Shown in pieces: positions 35,601-43,539 of a stretch of 64,000 nt of DNA (position 1 is the stretch's first letter; every line of letters starts with the position of its first letter). A program made the position numbers and the translations under genes. The stretch covers positions 26,239-90,238 of the forward strand of contig JAPDQY010000002.1 of the NCBI GenBank assembly GCA_034505235.1, written 5' to 3'. The notes beneath the pieces are model-generated. The model saw only the letters and a list, made by a program, of their open reading frames with translations, was not told where the DNA came from and did not search any database. The stretch comes from Coneutiohabitans thermophilus (lineage in GTDB: Bacteria > Zhuqueibacterota > Zhuqueibacteria > Zhuqueibacterales > Zhuqueibacteraceae).

Positions 35601-36117
35601 TCGCCTGCAAGTTGCTGCTGCCATCGACACGAAACAGCCACAGGGTTCCGTTCCTGGCCAGCACCATGCTCACCGGGTTGGATTTGTCGGGATGCACGAA
35701 ATACTGAAGCGTCGACTTTTCCAGTTCCTTCGACCAGAGGCCACCGGCGTAGCCATACCGCCGAAAGCGCGGTTTGGTATGATGCGAGGCAAAGGTGTAA
35801 AGCTTGTCATTCACCGTGTCCAGGACCGCGTCGATGTAATAACTGGTGCTGGCTTCCTGTTTGTTGGTCCTCGTCCAAACACTGCCATCGTACTTCCAGA
35901 TATACCACTTGGCCTGCGCTTCATGATAGCCCAAAGTCCACCACATGCCATCATAGAAAAACACTTTGCTTTGATTGGACTTACGAAACTCGGCGGTGGT
36001 GGAGACGGCGAGCGGCGAACCCGGCTGGGCGAAGAGAGGGGCGGCACATACGAGAAAGCTCACGATCCATACAAATAGCACTCCCCATAACCGCGAGCAC
36101 TTTGATGTCGATAGCAT
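32671..36117 (-). CDS. Giant secreted double-propeller protein, paralog 2
   Basis: 1148 residues. The ATG at 36117 follows GGAGG by eight bases. The signal peptide is LWGVLFVWIVSFLVCAAPLFAQ. Architecture matches the downstream paralog: propeller half one opening with SNQSKVFFYDGMWW, two Ig-like domains (about 406-535 and 539-680, each with a PDTVNYNAGYTI- or AEADSAANYTI-like start), propeller half two opening with QNQSKIFHHGGYWW near 684, and a C-terminal FlgD-Ig/type IX sorting-like domain (AYPNPFNPVTNLRFRL ... ASGTYFYRLLVDG). Repeated phrases such as LWTDE, GFLRHKD and DAVAFT recur in each half, indicating internal duplication. It is probably a cell-surface or secreted binding protein. Function is unknown. 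Confidence 0.75.
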   Translation of the reverse strand: MLSTSKCSRLWGVLFVWIVSFLVCAAPLFAQPGSPLAVSTTAEFRKSNQSKVFFYDGMWWTLGYHEAQAKWYIWKYDGSVWTRTNKQEASTSYYIDAVLDTVNDKLYTFASHHTKPRFRRYGYAGGLWSKELEKSTLQYFVHPDKSNPVSMVLARNGTLWLFRVDGSSNLQATYSSNMGTTWSPAITIKTGLNVSTGTTDAVAFTLGGQNYVGVGYAEKNAANSAYGFLYHRDGDADTLWTDESSQLTFFGSEVALNDICMAVDGTNQIYMFVRTAGGNSSDPRNTLYRRNTAGVWSKFAVNNVGTGPLWTSPAIAIDGENQVLYLLGRNTTSAIVEYKMCSIGQENTLLTAAVDTLLASGTDAFANISVPAGLLNSTTGLMVVGDNTTDDDLWFNLLPISAASNLIINSVAVSPDTVNYNAGYTIQMTVSAGGALSAGSGQIYLRFPDNTLVPASISPANILINGTPAATASANSATRELAITTPVNIAPSSLVTVEVTAATGLLNPTLAGNYTLEAWTSAQHTPVTSPSYTLFATNTTVTAATVTPFPAEADSAANYTIAFRVGAAGRLLSGTSTFTVQFPLPTVIANGSLTGVTVNAVSATASGNSSNRTVTITVPAAVTINNSDSVTLFIPYTGITNPSHADTFYLHLATSVETTLVQSQGYDIRIGRPISSTTKNIERQNQSKIFHHGGYWWAMLQDKSSKNWYLCQRLDTTWTAVRLITNLSKARPDCILDAPNNRVYILLPGASTTYLTRLTYNPGSQTWTTDSGYPKTVWAVQQANMNLVRANNGALWVFYISGGAIHGRRSSDNGNTWGSAVVIKSGLHDQNGLTDAVPFTYAGNSYVGLGYAEDGSSSAIFGFLRHKDTDPDTIWTDETSNLEQFDGTDADDHINMLVHNNEIFMIVKTAGGTATAAKNGLMHRETDGDWSSYAINIGEGWTRPVGAIDASNGELYVMGTTEGAVQIGEMKHVALGHYNDLVSAPVDTIFQNSSDDFFDLSAAHHTLTSASDLMVLASNITRDATWSQFIALLDGALAKPGIAPEESRQTASGVATGAGTVITAYPNPFNPVTNLRFRLTSPASVRLQIFNLNGQVVRTLVNGDLPAGTHERRWNGRNQLGEPVASGTYFYRLLVDGQAQTGLLHFIK

Positions 36118-36578
36118 ATTGGATGCCTCCAAAAAAGATGAGACGAAAAATGTATAAGGAGCCTGATTTGAGTTGGTTTGCAGGTGGCAAGCGTGTGGAT
36201 GGTTAAACATCAACGCGCTTGGCAGCAACCTTTTATCTCCAACCAGGTATTGGCACAAAAAGCAACCGGCTGGTTTACCCGTCAAGGTATCGTCATCCAC
36301 CTCACGGCCGGCAAGCGGGTTGTCGGTTCGTGATGCAGGCCAATAAGCAGACGAGAATGGCAAGCGCTGATTTTATCCAGGCATCCGTTTATTACACCAG
36401 AAGAGAGGGAAATGCGGAATTTCGTCGCAATTGCATGCGTCGCCGGAGGGTATCGCCAGCTTTTGCTTGCATGTTCTAGGCAATTTTGCTATGTTCGTAC
36501 CCACGCGTGACAAGACCATGCTGCTTCCCGATGATCGCAAGCAACTGCAACAACATGCCAACTCTTTTCCCCGCGAAG
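36118..36578. other. Divergent intergenic region, propeller gene to thiI
   Basis: 460 bases between two genes transcribed away from each other. A promoter-like pair for thiI lies at 36467-36495. On the other strand a TATACA box is visible near 36150 without a clear partner. No gene was seen. Confidence 0.5.
36467..36495 (+). promoter_or_regulatory. Candidate promoter for the thiI group
   Basis: TTGCAT (36467-36472) and TATGTT (36490-36495) are separated by 17 bases. They lie 84 bases before the chosen thiI start. Confidence 0.45.
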
Positions 36579-37805
36579 ATGACTGCCACCGCGGTGGTGA
36601 TTCACTACCATGAGATTGCCCTGAAAGGCAACAACCGGCGTTATTTCGAGAAGAAGCTGCAACGCAACATCATGCGCGCAACGGCGTCGCTGGGCATGCT
36701 CGAGGTGCGGCGTCTGCCGGGCCGCTTGCTGGGAATTCTGTCGCCGCAAGCCGATTGGCCGCAATTGCGCCAGGCTCTGCAACAGGTCTTTGGAGTGGCC
36801 TACTTTGCGCCCACAATCAGAGTCCCGCAGGATTTGGAGGCCATCAAGCATGCGGCACGAGAGCTGTTGCAGGGCAAAACCTTTGCGAGCTTCAAAGTGG
36901 AAACCAAACGCGCGCAAAAGGCCTTTGCCTGGACTTCGCCCCAGGTCAATGCCGCGCTCGGAGAATATTTATGCGCGCATTTTCCGGCCAAGGTGGATCT
37001 CACACATCCCGAAGTCACGCTGTGGGTCGAAATCGCCGATGATTATGCCCTGCTGTACTGCGAGCGGGTAGCGGGAGCCGGCGGCCTGCCGGTGGGAACC
37101 AGCGAGCGCGCAGTTTGCCTGATCTCCGGCGGCATCGATTCGCCGGTGGCGGCCTATCGCCTCATGCGACGCGGCGTGAAGTTGATCTTCGTGCATTTCC
37201 ACAGCGCACCGTTCACCAGCACCGCCTCCCAGCGGCTGGTCGAGCGCCAGGTTCAGCTTCTCACCCGTTTTCAGTTCCTGTCTTCGCTGTATTTGCTCCC
37301 CTTCGCCGAGGTGCAGCGGCATCTGGTGGCGGTTTGCCCGCCGAGTCTGCGGGTCATCCTTTACCGCCGCGCAATGTTGCGCCTGGCGGAGCGTATCGCG
37401 CAAAACTATCATGCACCGGCATTGGTGACCGGCGACAATGTGGCGCAAGTGGCCAGCCAAACGCTGTCGAACCTGCATGTGATCAGTGCCGCGGTCGGGC
37501 TGCCGGTCATCCGGCCCCTGGCAGGAGAGGACAAGCAGGACATCATCGCGCAGGCGCGTCAAATCGGCACCTATGCCATCTCCATCGAACCGTATGAAGA
37601 TTGTTGCTCCCTGTTTGCCGCGCCCAATCCTGAAACGCATGCCCGGCTCGAGACCGTCAGGCGATTCGAGGCAATGTTCGACCTGGAGGCGGAACTCGGC
37701 AAGGCGCTGCAACAAGCCGTGATCAAGCGTTATCGCTTCCGCCGCCAGGTGTGTGAGGAGCTGCCGGCACCACCGGCTGCGTCGGCGAATCGCGAACAAC
37801 TCTGA
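36579..37805 (+). CDS. thiI: tRNA 4-thiouridine synthetase ThiI (no rhodanese domain)
   Basis: About 408 residues. ThiI adds sulfur to U8 of tRNA and in some bacteria also serves thiazole synthesis. The protein opens with VVIHYHEIALKGNNRRYFE, the NFLD/THUMP-type start, followed by a THUMP domain to about residue 170. The PP-loop ATPase motif SGGIDSPVA is near 180. Further ThiI blocks are TGDNVAQVASQTLSNL, RPLAGEDKQDII and EPYEDCCSLFAAPNPETH, the last holding the conserved Cys. It stops without a rhodanese domain, as in many Gram-positive and other lineages. The start is uncertain: ATG at 36579 fits the family best, with 36555 also possible. First gene of a tRNA-modification group. Confidence 0.93.
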   Translation: MTATAVVIHYHEIALKGNNRRYFEKKLQRNIMRATASLGMLEVRRLPGRLLGILSPQADWPQLRQALQQVFGVAYFAPTIRVPQDLEAIKHAARELLQGKTFASFKVETKRAQKAFAWTSPQVNAALGEYLCAHFPAKVDLTHPEVTLWVEIADDYALLYCERVAGAGGLPVGTSERAVCLISGGIDSPVAAYRLMRRGVKLIFVHFHSAPFTSTASQRLVERQVQLLTRFQFLSSLYLLPFAEVQRHLVAVCPPSLRVILYRRAMLRLAERIAQNYHAPALVTGDNVAQVASQTLSNLHVISAAVGLPVIRPLAGEDKQDIIAQARQIGTYAISIEPYEDCCSLFAAPNPETHARLETVRRFEAMFDLEAELGKALQQAVIKRYRFRRQVCEELPAPPAASANREQL

Positions 37806-37823
37806 TCAGCAATACCGCCGTTC

Positions 37824-38696
37824 ATGAAAAATCCCAGCCAGGCGTTTGCCGAAAATGACGCGGTGATTTTCTACGACCGCAAGGAACGTCTCTATTACGA
37901 CGTCCTGCGACCGGGACGGTCAACCAACATCCGCGGTGATTTGCTGCCACATGATCAAATCATCGGACGCCGGGAAGGTTTCATTTTGCGTTCACAGCGC
38001 GACAAGCCCTATTGGGTTTTTCGGCCGACGCTCAACGATCATGTCGTGCACATGCGCCGCGGTGCCACGGTGATCTATCCCAAGGATTTGGGAGTGATGT
38101 TGCAATATGCCGACATCTATCCCGGCGCCACCGTGGTGGAATCCGGCCTGGGTTCGGGTGCACTGGCCACCGCCTTACTGCGCATGGTGGGGCCGCAGGG
38201 GAGGGTCATCAGCTACGAAATACGCCAGGATTTCATCACTCTGGCACAACGCAATTTACAGCTCTTTGCCGGGGAAACACCCAATCATGTGGTGCGGCAG
38301 TGCGATATCTATGAGCATTTTGAAGAGGAACAAGTGGACCGGCTGTTGCTGGACGTGCCGGAGCCGTGGCGGGTGCTGCCCGGTGCCACCCCAAAGTTGC
38401 GTGCCGGTGCAATTGTTTGCAGTTATTCCCCCACCATCATTCAGGCCAAATCATTTGTCGAGGCCTTGCGTGCCGAGCATTGCTTCATCGCCATTCAAAC
38501 GCTGGAGGTGATGCTGCGGCCCTGGAACATCGCCGGTCTGTCGGTGCGGCCAGCATTGCGCATGGTGGGACATACCGGCTTCCTGACCTTTGCCCGCAAA
38601 TCCGAGAAATCGACCTTGCCACCCGAACCCCCTCCGGAAGCGGAAACCACTGCTGCCGGATCACCAAATGAGGAGGAGCATGAAGCACAAGCATGA
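37824..38696 (+). CDS. trmI: tRNA (adenine-58-N1)-methyltransferase TrmI
   Basis: 290 residues. It methylates A58 in the T-loop of tRNAs using SAM. The N-terminal beta domain contains GDLLPHDQIIGRREG and RPTLNDHVVHMRRGATVIYPKDLGVML. The Rossmann methyltransferase core has VVESGLGSGALATAL (SAM loop, about residue 110), GRVISYEIRQDF, and DRLLLDVPEPW near 175, the catalytic/substrate region. It ends in a Pro/Glu-rich tail. It follows thiI by 18 bases, and its last 17 bases overlap the next gene, so the three are almost certainly co-transcribed. Confidence 0.93.
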   Translation: MKNPSQAFAENDAVIFYDRKERLYYDVLRPGRSTNIRGDLLPHDQIIGRREGFILRSQRDKPYWVFRPTLNDHVVHMRRGATVIYPKDLGVMLQYADIYPGATVVESGLGSGALATALLRMVGPQGRVISYEIRQDFITLAQRNLQLFAGETPNHVVRQCDIYEHFEEEQVDRLLLDVPEPWRVLPGATPKLRAGAIVCSYSPTIIQAKSFVEALRAEHCFIAIQTLEVMLRPWNIAGLSVRPALRMVGHTGFLTFARKSEKSTLPPEPPPEAETTAAGSPNEEEHEAQA

Positions 38697-39789
38697 ATTT
38701 CTCTCGGGACGCAAGATTTCACCCACACCCATCCGGCCCAACGTGACGGTCAGCGAGCTGGTGGAACAGACCTTCTTTGCCTACAATTCGGCGCGCTTGC
38801 GCGAGGCTTGCCGCCTGCTGACCGAAAAGATGCTCGAACCGGATGTCACCATTGGCATGAGCCTGACCGGCGCACTGTCGCCGGCAGGTTTGGGAATTTC
38901 CGCAATTATCCCGCTCATAGAAAACGGCTTCGTCGATTGGATCGTTTCCACCGGCGCCAATCTTTATCACGATACCCATTTCGGCCTCGGGCTTTCCATG
39001 CACCAAGGCACGCATCTCGCGGATGATGTGGTCTTGCGGGAAAAGGGCGTGGTGCGCATCTATGACATCTTCTTCGATTATCATGTCCTGCTCGATACGG
39101 ATGCCTTCTACTACCAAATCATCGGGAGTCCGGAATTTCAACGGACGATGAGCACGGCCGAGTTTCACCATCTCGTCGGGAAATATGTCGCCGCGCGCGA
39201 AGCTGAGCTCGGCATGCACAACTATTCGATGCTGGCGGCTGCCTATGAGTATGGTGTGCCGATTTATACTTCCTCCCCGGGTGACTCGTCGATCGGCATG
39301 AACGTGGCAGCCAAAGCCATGCTCGGCAATCGTCTGCTTATCGACGTCAATGCCGACGTGAATGAAACCTCCGCCATTGTGTTGGATGCCAAACGCAACG
39401 GCGGCAAGAGTGCGGTGTTGATCTTCGGTGGCGGCTCGCCCAAGAATTTCATGCTGCAAACCGAACCCCAGTTGCAGGAAGTCATGAAGATTGCCGACAA
39501 TGGCCATGACTATTTTCTGCAGATCACAGATGCCCGCCAGGATACAGGCGGGCTCTCAGGCGCCACCCCTGCGGAAGCCGTCAGTTGGGGCAAAGTCGAT
39601 CCGGAAAAATTACCCGATACCGTGGTTTGCTATTGCGACACGACGATCGCCATGCCAATCCTGGTTGCATACGCGCTTTCCAAGCACCCGCCGCGCACAC
39701 CCAAGCGCTTGTACCACCGCAGAGCAGAGATGCTCGAACGCCTCAAGTCTGAATATCTCGCTGCACTCGCGCAGGAGCAGGGAGATTGA
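38680..39789 (+). CDS. Deoxyhypusine synthase-like protein
   Basis: 369 residues, DHS family (NAD-dependent transfer of an aminobutyl group from spermidine). Family blocks: IGMSLTGALSPAGLGISAIIPLIENGFVDWIVSTGANLYHDTHF, YGVPIYTSSPGDSSIGM, and LSGATPAEAVSWGKV with the catalytic Lys (SWGK). The segment that usually reads KHH in eukaryotic DHS reads SPKNF here, as in the DHS-like bacterial branch. Bacteria normally lack the eIF5A substrate, so this branch may act on polyamines (homospermidine-type) or an unknown protein. The ATG at 38680 follows AGGAGGAGC, inside the end of trmI. Tight linkage to thiI and trmI suggests a link to translation. Confidence 0.88.
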   Translation: MKHKHEFLSGRKISPTPIRPNVTVSELVEQTFFAYNSARLREACRLLTEKMLEPDVTIGMSLTGALSPAGLGISAIIPLIENGFVDWIVSTGANLYHDTHFGLGLSMHQGTHLADDVVLREKGVVRIYDIFFDYHVLLDTDAFYYQIIGSPEFQRTMSTAEFHHLVGKYVAAREAELGMHNYSMLAAAYEYGVPIYTSSPGDSSIGMNVAAKAMLGNRLLIDVNADVNETSAIVLDAKRNGGKSAVLIFGGGSPKNFMLQTEPQLQEVMKIADNGHDYFLQITDARQDTGGLSGATPAEAVSWGKVDPEKLPDTVVCYCDTTIAMPILVAYALSKHPPRTPKRLYHRRAEMLERLKSEYLAALAQEQGD

Positions 39790-39795
39790 TTGCTC

Positions 39796-40332
39796 ATGGC
39801 AACACGCGAAACCCCATCTGCTGACGAGGGACGGCTCATTGCAGCTTTAGAGCAAAGTCTCGTACTTGTTGAAAAACAGACATTAAACCTCCCGCTGTCC
39901 CGCTGGAATTTAAAGCATTCCATTGAGGCCTGGTCTGTCGCCGAAATCGTGCATCATCTCATTCTTGTCGAAGTGCAGCGCTTGCAGCAACTCAAAGATT
40001 TGCTTGAAGGCAAACGTGAAAGTGCGGCGGCCAGGACTGACAGTGCGCCGCCTGATTTCGCGGGCGTCCGCGCTCGGATGAAGCCGGTAAAGACGACAAA
40101 AGACATGGAGCCGACACCTGAGATTCCGCCAAAGGTGCTGATCGCCGGGTTGCGCCGGGCACGCAGCGAAACCATTGCATTCGTGCGCGCGTCTGATCTG
40201 CAGCAATTGGAGAAGGTGTGGATCAATACCGTATCTCTGGGCGCACTTAATGGTGTCGAGTTTATCGAATTTCTGTCAGCGCATATGGAGAGACATGCAA
40301 GGCAGATAGCGGAGACGCTGCAGCAAAGCTAG
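39796..40332 (+). CDS. DinB-like metal-binding protein
   Basis: 178 residues, predicted four-helix bundle of the DinB/YfiT superfamily. Features: SIEAWSVAEIVHHLILVEVQRLQQL (first metal His region) and FIEFLSAHMERHARQIAETL at the C-terminus with two more His residues, the classic three-His pattern. The middle (APPDFAGVRARMKPVKTTKDMEPTPEIP) is the typical loop. Members are thought to be thiol- or metal-dependent enzymes; specific function is unknown. The ATG is seven bases after the DHS-like stop, with GGAG further upstream; a TTG two codons earlier is possible. It is probably the last gene of the thiI group. Confidence 0.75.
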   Translation: MATRETPSADEGRLIAALEQSLVLVEKQTLNLPLSRWNLKHSIEAWSVAEIVHHLILVEVQRLQQLKDLLEGKRESAAARTDSAPPDFAGVRARMKPVKTTKDMEPTPEIPPKVLIAGLRRARSETIAFVRASDLQQLEKVWINTVSLGALNGVEFIEFLSAHMERHARQIAETLQQS

Positions 40333-40503
40333 CCCAGCGAGTAAGCGACTGGTCGGCAGGATTTGTGGAAGGTCACTAACGTTTCGGGGTGAGTTGGTTT
40401 CCGCATTCGATTTTGTGTTATGTCAACATCGAACGGAAAATATAATATAAAATCCCCCTGACCTACCTATTCCCCTCAAAATCACATCCATCACTTCCTA
40501 AAC

Positions 40504-40581
<78 letters not shown>

Positions 40582-40609
40582 AAACAATCGAAAAACACTG
40601 CACGTGTTG

Positions 40610-41287
40610 TCAAGTTCTGAAGTAAAGAGTAATAAACCGGTAAATATCCCGTGCCCCGTGTATATGGCTCTTTTGTCCGGCATAGACTGTCGCAATCGGA
40701 TGAAAATGAACTTTGCAGCCGGCGCGACAAGCCTTGATGATCACCTCCGATTCCGTATCATACCCCTCTGTTTCCAGTGTGATCTGTTCAATCAGCAACC
40801 GGGAATGCAGCCGGTATCCGCATTGACTGTCCTTGATTTCCACGCCCAGCTTGCGGGAAAGCAGAGCACTGGTGATGCGATTACTGGCTATTCGTGCCAA
40901 CGGCATGACCCTGAAATCGAAGGAGCGATGCCCGATGATGAGATCTGCCCCGGTTTCGACAAATGCACGAATGAACCCCGGAATTTCCCGTGGTGGATGC
41001 TGGCCATCGGCATCCAGTGTGATAATGGCCTGGCTGGTGGAATGGCGCTTGACAAAGTCAAACGCAGTGCGCAGCGCTGCACCTTTGCCGCGATTGCGCT
41101 CATGCCGGAGCACTTGTACACCGGCTTCCGCTACACGCTGCTGCAAGCCATCGGTTGAGCCATCATCGACCACCAGGATGTGATCTTTAGGGAGATAATC
41201 ACTGACCTCTGCCAACACCTTGCTGATCGCGCCACCGGGATTGTAAGCGGGCAGCACGGCTGTCACTTCCACCGCAGAGGTATCCAT
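40610..41287 (-). CDS. Family 2 glycosyltransferase, DPM1-like
   Basis: 225 residues, GT-A fold. The N-terminal nucleotide-sugar site is visible (TAVLPAYNPGGAI, VVDDGSTDGL near residue 41, RNRGKGAALRTAF) with the metal-binding DADGQHPP near 92 and IIGHRSFDF, then DSQCGYRLHSR. The length and lack of a membrane domain match dolichol-/polyprenyl-phosphate mannose synthase-like enzymes. It transfers a sugar to a lipid phosphate or glycan in relatives; the donor and acceptor are not known here. It starts at ATG 41287. tRNA-Pro follows immediately. Confidence 0.88.
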   Translation of the reverse strand: MDTSAVEVTAVLPAYNPGGAISKVLAEVSDYLPKDHILVVDDGSTDGLQQRVAEAGVQVLRHERNRGKGAALRTAFDFVKRHSTSQAIITLDADGQHPPREIPGFIRAFVETGADLIIGHRSFDFRVMPLARIASNRITSALLSRKLGVEIKDSQCGYRLHSRLLIEQITLETEGYDTESEVIIKACRAGCKVHFHPIATVYAGQKSHIHGARDIYRFITLYFRT

Positions 41288-41392
41288 CTCAACCGTCTAT
41301 GCCAAAAGAAACGCTTGTCACACCCAAAACGGCGCTTACAATAGAGAAAAATGAGCTTTTTTGCAAGGGTTTTGTTGGCCGGTTTTGAAAGA

Positions 41393-43537
41393 TTATTTTT
41401 CACCGGTCTCGCCCACGTGCCGGATGTGTACTTCGACGCGCCGGTTGAGCATGCGGCCCTCGGGCAGGCGATTATCTGCCAGGGGCCGGCGTTCGCCATA
41501 GCCCATGCTGGATAGGCGCGCGCGCTCGACACCCAACCGCACCAGCTCGGCCAGGACATTATTGGCGCGCCTGATCGAAAGCTGGGCGTTGTGCTCCTCT
41601 TCTCCGATTTCATCGGTGTGACCATAGAGCGTGCACGTGGCAGCAGGTTCCGCTTTGAGTTTTGCCGCGATTTGCTGCAATTTTTTCCGCAGGCGCGGTG
41701 AAGCCAGGTCGAGACGATCATCGTCAAAGCCGAACAGGATGATCGGTATCTTCTCGATCAGCAATTTCTCCAGCTTTGCCTGTCGGCCTGTAATGATGTG
41801 GGCCGGCGTGTCAAAAACCTGGCCTAGTTGATCGTAGACGCGCAGGGTGTAACGCAATTCCCGCCAGAAACTCGTCTGCCGGTTCGGATCGAAGCGCCAG
41901 TCCCATGTCAGCGTGTCGGCCACCGGGCCACGGCCGCTGATCACATCGACCGTGTCCTGCTCGGAGAGCAATGCCAGCGACCACCCCGCCAGACCCGCGC
42001 CCGGAGCCACGGCAGAAACGACAAAACGGCAGATCCCGGGAATGACATCGATCTCCCTCTTGAATGACATGATCGGCGCGAGAAGAATCTCCTCAAAGCG
42101 CGGATCAACAAACACCTCCGCCCGCTGCAGCTCCTCCAGTCGTTGGGGATCGTGGCTCTGGCCCTCACTCAATTCCGGCTCGCCGAGCGCGACGCTCACC
42201 TGTTGCGCATTCACCTGCAGGTTTTCGACCAGATGCTTGCGCACCGAGTTGGCGCGTTGCAGGGCGATGCGCGCCGGCGACTCCTCCACCGGCAAGCCCG
42301 GGCTGTGGCCACGGATTTGGATGCGTGCTTCCGGATGGTTGCGCAAGCGCTCGGCGATGATGTTCAGCAAGTTGCGGTATGCGCTGTTGATCTCTCTCAC
42401 ATTCAATGCCGCGTGCAGCGACTGTCCTTCCTGCAGCAAATCGTATCGCGATTCCGCCAGCAGCGCCGAATTGCGTGCAAAGAAAATGCGCGGAATCAAC
42501 GGCAATTCCTCCTGAATTTGCCGCGATTCGGTAATTGTCACTTCCTCGACCAGCGCGCGAATCTCCGCGTACAGCCGGGGCAGCTTGCGTCCGGGTTGTG
42601 GCGTTGCGACCGGTGCCCGCTCGCTCGGTTGCACCTCCCCCCTGCCTGCTTCACCCCGCGCGCTGAAGTCGAACACCAAGCCAAGCTCGTGCGAGCCGGC
42701 ACTAATCAGTCCCAAATCACTGGCAGGCAGGCTGAAGCTGTAAAATAATGACGCCTGGTTGTGCAAATTGAGCTGGCCGTCGAGATGCACGTTTTGCAGT
42801 GCATAGCCGAGACGCACGCGCCCCACGGATGAACCGAGCAGTTCTGATCCTGCCTGCAAGCGCCAGTTATGCTGCCAGTAGTGCCAGCCCAGGTCCACCT
42901 TTACAACATGGTGTGAGATGCCCATGCCGATTTGATACTCGGGCGGCGTGCGCATCTTCCGGCGGCCCAGCGCAATATTCGGACGCAAAAGGTGATGCAC
43001 CGAGGCGCCCAGCGCGATTCTTTCGGTCAAACGGTACAGGGCACCAATACCCGGATCAAAAACCATGACACCGCTGCGCCCCTGAAACACCGGATCGTTG
43101 GCATCCACCAGATCAAAATTTCCGGCAGCGTACTGGCGGCCATGCAGCGCAAGCTCCACTCCCAGGGAGAACTGTTCGACAATCTGTTTGGCTGTCAAAA
43201 GGCCGAAGCGATATTCGCTGAACAGCGGCGTGCTGAAGAAACGCGTGCCCAGACCGGCAGACCAGCCGGTATGCGCGAAATTGGAAAGAGTCAGATGCCC
43301 CAGCGAAGCCTTCATCGCGAAGGCATTGTTGGGAATGGCCCCCGGGTAAATCAATTTCAAGCCGAGATAAGCACGGGACGAACCGGTGGAAATCGCGGCG
43401 GGATTGGCGAACATCACGCGGGGGTCATTCGCATTTGCCGGATTGACAGAAATGACAAATTGTGCGTGGCCCGGCAGCGCCTCCGCCAGCCACACCAGGC
43501 TGCAGCCAGCCAGCATCCAACGGTGAGAGAATCGCAT
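41393..43537 (-). CDS. PorP/SprF-like barrel fused to OmpA domains
   Basis: 714 residues with a signal peptide (WMLAGCSLVWLAEALPGHAQ). The N-terminal part to about residue 290 is a PorP/SprF-like beta-barrel (VNPANANDPRVMFANPAAISTGSSRAYLGLKLIYPG ... LSNFAHTGWSAGLGTRF). An OmpA-like stretch (about 360-470: FFARNSALLAESRYDLLQ ... IQIRGHSPG) and a C-terminal OmpA domain (about 600-714: ILFGFDDDRLDLASPRLRKKLQQIA ... CTLYGHTDEIGEEEHNAQLSIRRANNV) follow. PorP/SprF proteins belong to the type IX secretion system or gliding machinery, and OmpA domains bind peptidoglycan. A fusion of the two is uncommon. Its start lies two bases after the SRPBCC stop, so the genes are coupled. It may serve export of the sorting-domain proteins in this window; that is inference. 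Confidence 0.7.
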   Translation of the reverse strand: MRFSHRWMLAGCSLVWLAEALPGHAQFVISVNPANANDPRVMFANPAAISTGSSRAYLGLKLIYPGAIPNNAFAMKASLGHLTLSNFAHTGWSAGLGTRFFSTPLFSEYRFGLLTAKQIVEQFSLGVELALHGRQYAAGNFDLVDANDPVFQGRSGVMVFDPGIGALYRLTERIALGASVHHLLRPNIALGRRKMRTPPEYQIGMGISHHVVKVDLGWHYWQHNWRLQAGSELLGSSVGRVRLGYALQNVHLDGQLNLHNQASLFYSFSLPASDLGLISAGSHELGLVFDFSARGEAGRGEVQPSERAPVATPQPGRKLPRLYAEIRALVEEVTITESRQIQEELPLIPRIFFARNSALLAESRYDLLQEGQSLHAALNVREINSAYRNLLNIIAERLRNHPEARIQIRGHSPGLPVEESPARIALQRANSVRKHLVENLQVNAQQVSVALGEPELSEGQSHDPQRLEELQRAEVFVDPRFEEILLAPIMSFKREIDVIPGICRFVVSAVAPGAGLAGWSLALLSEQDTVDVISGRGPVADTLTWDWRFDPNRQTSFWRELRYTLRVYDQLGQVFDTPAHIITGRQAKLEKLLIEKIPIILFGFDDDRLDLASPRLRKKLQQIAAKLKAEPAATCTLYGHTDEIGEEEHNAQLSIRRANNVLAELVRLGVERARLSSMGYGERRPLADNRLPEGRMLNRRVEVHIRHVGETGEK

Positions 43538-43539
43538 CT

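Noticed and set aside
36118..36578. A TPP riboswitch ahead of thiI
   Set aside because: The conserved CTGAGA and the other core blocks were not found, and ThiI here is more likely to serve tRNA thiolation.
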